Positions 5,771 to 6,231 of a DNA stretch of 6,231 bases are shown in pieces. A program made the translations under genes and the position numbers. The stretch lies in assembly GCA_012799115.1 (NCBI GenBank), contig JAAZLY010000169.1, forward strand, positions 1 through 6,231, given 5' to 3'. Each line of letters opens with the position of its first letter. Within the stretch, counting starts at the first letter, position 1. Source of the stretch: Bacillota bacterium (GTDB taxonomy: Bacteria > Bacillota > Limnochordia > Darwinibacteriales > Darwinibacteriaceae). Below the pieces are notes generated by a model that was not told the DNA's origin, searched no databases, and saw nothing but the letters and a program-made list of their open reading frames with translations.

Positions 5771-6231
5771 ATGCAAATTAGGGAAATTTGGCCATTTTTG
5801 CTGCCGGCGGTGCTGACCCAGCTCTGGTTGCAGGGTCTCTGCATTGCAGAAAGCATCAACGAGAAAAACCAAAAACCCTTACACAGACGCCTTTATATCG
5901 CATCCATTGTTATCTTCGGTCTGGCAGCCATTGCCTTTCACCTTTTTCGCGCAGAAAAGACTCCACCTAGGGATACCACCTCGACAGAAGTGGAACGGGC
6001 CACGCATCTAACGAGCAAGGGCATTTTCTTCCTGTTATTGATTGCCTATCAGGTTATGGGTCTTCACATGCTGGCAGAGAACTCTGGAACTAGGAACTTC
6101 AAGTCTTTGCTTGCTTTACTGACAATTTCCTTTCTGCTCATGCTGATTTACAACTTACTTCCCGCAAGCAAGCGATTCATACCCGAACCAATCTTACCGA
6201 TGTTGCAGCTGATTCTATGCATTCCCATCCA
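5771..6231 (+). CDS. Multi-spanning membrane protein, PLDc_N-like N-terminus (3' end outside window)
   Basis: This frame stays open from the ATG at 5771 to the window edge, giving 153 residues of an unfinished protein. Predicted membrane helices lie at about 7-25, 41-59, 84-102, 111-130 and from 141 onward, with a charged stretch at 60-83. The start, WPFLLPAVLTQLWLQ, then a short charged turn (EKNQKPLHRR) and a second helix ending HLFRAEK, resembles the two-helix PLDc_N domain found at the N-terminus of cardiolipin synthases and in small stand-alone membrane proteins of Bacillota. The resemblance is by pattern only. The later helices do not belong to that domain, and no catalytic motif is visible, so no function is assigned. 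The ribosome binding site supports the start. It follows the secG terminator and should be its own transcription unit. Confidence 0.75.
   Translation, partial: MQIREIWPFLLPAVLTQLWLQGLCIAESINEKNQKPLHRRLYIASIVIFGLAAIAFHLFRAEKTPPRDTTSTEVERATHLTSKGIFFLLLIAYQVMGLHMLAENSGTRNFKSLLALLTISFLLMLIYNLLPASKRFIPEPILPMLQLILCIPI

Noticed and set aside
5788..5970. Open frame of 60 codons on the + strand as a separate gene
   Set aside because: It lies inside the membrane protein frame starting at 5771, has no suitably placed ribosome binding site, and its product lacks recognisable features.

Overview
The window looks like chromosomal DNA from a low-to-mid GC member of the Bacillota (Firmicutes). The grounds are very strong Shine-Dalgarno sites close to the start codons (for example AAAGGAGG and AGGAGGT), compact operon spacing, a Gram-positive style SecG, and an ABC sugar importer with no ATPase gene beside it. 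The class cannot be fixed from sequence reading alone. All genes are on the + strand.

Region 1 (2-3935) is one probable operon. It holds the 3' end of a sugar solute-binding protein gene, a G/C-rich intercistronic hairpin, two permease genes of the MalF/UgpA and MalG/UgpE type, and a gene for an exported ComEC-type metallo-beta-lactamase-fold hydrolase. It ends at a clear intrinsic terminator. Both permeases carry an extra N-terminal segment of about 100 residues with two predicted membrane helices.

Region 2 (3936-5339) is a short leader followed by a complete cytoplasmic family 1 beta-glycosidase gene. The active-site residues point to unphosphorylated substrates. This fits an ABC importer that brings in intact beta-glucosides (inferred), which the enzyme would then split in the cytoplasm.

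Region 3 (5340-5717) is a self-contained secG unit with a good extended -10 sigma-A-type promoter, the 73-residue SecG gene and a strong terminator.

Region 4 (5718-6231) starts a multi-spanning membrane protein gene at 5771 that runs off the window. Its first two helices resemble the PLDc_N membrane domain.

No RNA genes, mobile elements, CRISPR arrays or origins were seen. The system is mostly familiar. The least ordinary points are the matched permease extensions, the secreted MBL-fold enzyme inside a sugar-uptake operon, and the start-stop arrangement at the first permease.
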